NCBI RefSeq assembly: GCF_900113015.1
Contig: NZ_FONV01000035.1
Location: 1 to 40,199, forward strand
Direction of reading: 5' to 3'
Source: Actinoplanes philippinensis
GTDB taxonomy: Bacteria > Actinomycetota > Actinomycetes > Mycobacteriales > Micromonosporaceae
Length of the DNA: 40,199 nt
The notes beneath the pieces are model-generated. The model ran no database searches. It had not been told where the DNA came from and saw only the letters and a list, made by a program, of their open reading frames with translations. Positions 39,309 through 40,199 of this stretch are shown piece by piece. Position 1 is the first letter of the stretch. Every line of letters starts with the position of its first letter. The position numbers and the translations under genes were made by a program.

Positions 39309-40199
39309 GTGACGACCGTTGCGCCGTCGCCGATCGCGAGCCGACCATACCCGGTGCGGCGGCAGGTCAAGGGTTCGGCGTTTGCTCGGATCCTGCGCAC
39401 GACGGACGCGAAGCAGATCGGGATCATGTACATGATCACGGCCTTCGTGTTCTTCCTGCTGGGTGGCCTGATGGCTCTCCTGATGCGCGCCGAGCTGGCC
39501 CGGCCGGGCATGCAGCTGCTCTCACCCGAGCAGTACAACCAGTTGTTCACCATGCACGGCACGATCATGCTGCTGTTCTTCGCGACACCGATCGTGTTCG
39601 CGTTCGGCAACTACGTGGTGCCGATCCAGATCGGCGCGCCCGACGTGTCGTTCCCGCGGCTCAATGCGTTCGCCTACTGGCTCTACCTGTTCGGTGGTCT
39701 GATCACCATCGGTGGGTTCCTGACGCCGGGTGGCGCCGCCGACTTCGGCTGGTTCGCCTACACGCCGCTGAGCAACTCGCTGCACTCGCCGGGCGTCGGC
39801 GGGAACATGTGGGTGGTCGGCCTGGCGATCTCCGGTCTCGGCACGATCCTCGGCTCGGTCAACCTGATCACCACGATCCTGACCCTGCGGGCCCCGGGCA
39901 TGACCATGTTCCGGATGCCGATCATGACGTGGAACATGCTGGTCACCGCGCTGCTCGCGGTCATGGTCTTCCCGTTCCTGGCGGCCGCGCTCTTCGCTCT
40001 CGCCGCCGACCGCGTCCTCGGCGCCCACGTCTTCGACGTGGCGACCGGCGGCCCGATGCTGTGGCAGCACCTCTTCTGGTTCTTCGGCCACCCCGAGGTG
40101 TACATCATCGCGCTGCCGTTCTTCGGCATCATCACCGAGGTCATCCCGGTCTTCAGCCGCAAGCCGGTCTTCGGCTACAAGGGCCTGGTCGCCGCGACC
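39309..40199 (+). CDS. ctaD: Cytochrome c oxidase subunit I (5' part, runs off the window)
   Basis: The first 297 codons of the haem-copper oxidase catalytic subunit of aa3-type cytochrome c oxidase. GTG start with ggagg 6 nt upstream. Visible landmarks: helices from residue about 38 (IGIMYMITAFVFFLLGGLM), the low-spin haem a ligand H83 in FTMHGTIMLLFF, and the copper-B ligand H261 with the cross-linked Y265 in WFFGHPEVYIIALP. The long cytoplasmic N-terminus (VAPSPIASRPYPVRRQV) is typical of actinobacterial CtaD. About half the usual length (roughly 550-590) is present; the reading frame is open to the last base. Confidence 0.97.
   Translation, partial: MTTVAPSPIASRPYPVRRQVKGSAFARILRTTDAKQIGIMYMITAFVFFLLGGLMALLMRAELARPGMQLLSPEQYNQLFTMHGTIMLLFFATPIVFAFGNYVVPIQIGAPDVSFPRLNAFAYWLYLFGGLITIGGFLTPGGAADFGWFAYTPLSNSLHSPGVGGNMWVVGLAISGLGTILGSVNLITTILTLRAPGMTMFRMPIMTWNMLVTALLAVMVFPFLAAALFALAADRVLGAHVFDVATGGPMLWQHLFWFFGHPEVYIIALPFFGIITEVIPVFSRKPVFGYKGLVAAT

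Noticed and set aside
39236..40091. Minus-strand frames at the right end
   Set aside because: Shadows of ctaD, whose + strand frame is clear and open to the window edge.
1..40199. tRNA, rRNA, insertion sequence, integrase or transposase genes
   Set aside because: I looked for tRNA arms, transposase DDE/recombinase motifs and terminal inverted repeats and found none I could support.

Overview
The window is chromosomal DNA from a high-GC actinobacterium, most likely a Micromonosporaceae member close to Actinoplanes. The reasons are uniformly GC-rich codon use, many GTG/TTG starts, a mycothiol-dependent formaldehyde dehydrogenase, an actinobacterial YbaB-like protein, and a complete actinobacterial type IV pilus (T4P) locus of the kind known from zoospore-forming Actinoplanes. 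The genus is an inference; no rRNA or tRNA gene is present to settle it.

Layout. (1) 1-9.1 kb: a small beta-rich hypothetical gene, then a right-to-left T4P operon pilB-pilT-pilC-pilA-pilD-pilM-pilN-pilO that ends at a strong hairpin, followed by a single-domain response regulator on the same strand. It has extension and retraction motors, platform protein, major pilin, prepilin peptidase and the PilMNO alignment complex, and no secretin, as expected in a monoderm. (2) 9.1-14.2 kb: a GlxA/AraC-type regulator divergent from an MFS transporter, a membrane GGDEF-EAL protein, two overlapping small unknown genes and a DUF427 gene. (3) 14.3-25.1 kb: an accessory-looking block. A Cas4/RecB-like iron-sulphur nuclease is translationally coupled to an unknown 507-residue protein. 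A GAF-GAF-PP2C phosphatase faces it. Then comes a tight right-to-left operon of a compact SF1 helicase, a Beta-family protein and a PrimPol primase-polymerase. Facing outward are a YbaB-like gene with an unknown partner, a roughly 720-bp non-coding stretch packed with dyads, and an orphan gene. (4) 25.6-30.9 kb: a membrane protein and a 1422-residue helicase fused to an MTES_1575/DUF559-type nuclease domain. (5) 31.2-40.2 kb: a PAS-degenerate GGDEF-EAL protein, a cupin, a MarR regulator, mycothiol-dependent formaldehyde dehydrogenase, an MGH1-like glycoside hydrolase, a LigD-like protein with an intact phosphoesterase domain but a ligase domain lacking its nucleotidyl lysine, an FAD monooxygenase, and the 5' part of ctaD, which runs off the end.

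Best candidates for something undescribed: the helicase-Beta-PrimPol operon and the nearby Cas4-like nuclease with its unknown partner. Both look like DNA-processing modules of defence or mobile-element type. No integrase, transfer gene, CRISPR array or phage structural gene is visible. Second are the PE-pseudoligase and the dyad-rich non-coding region beside the PrimPol operon. The window also has two c-di-GMP-type proteins plus a T4P motor with a MshEN-like N-terminus, so c-di-GMP control of the pili is a reasonable but unproven idea.
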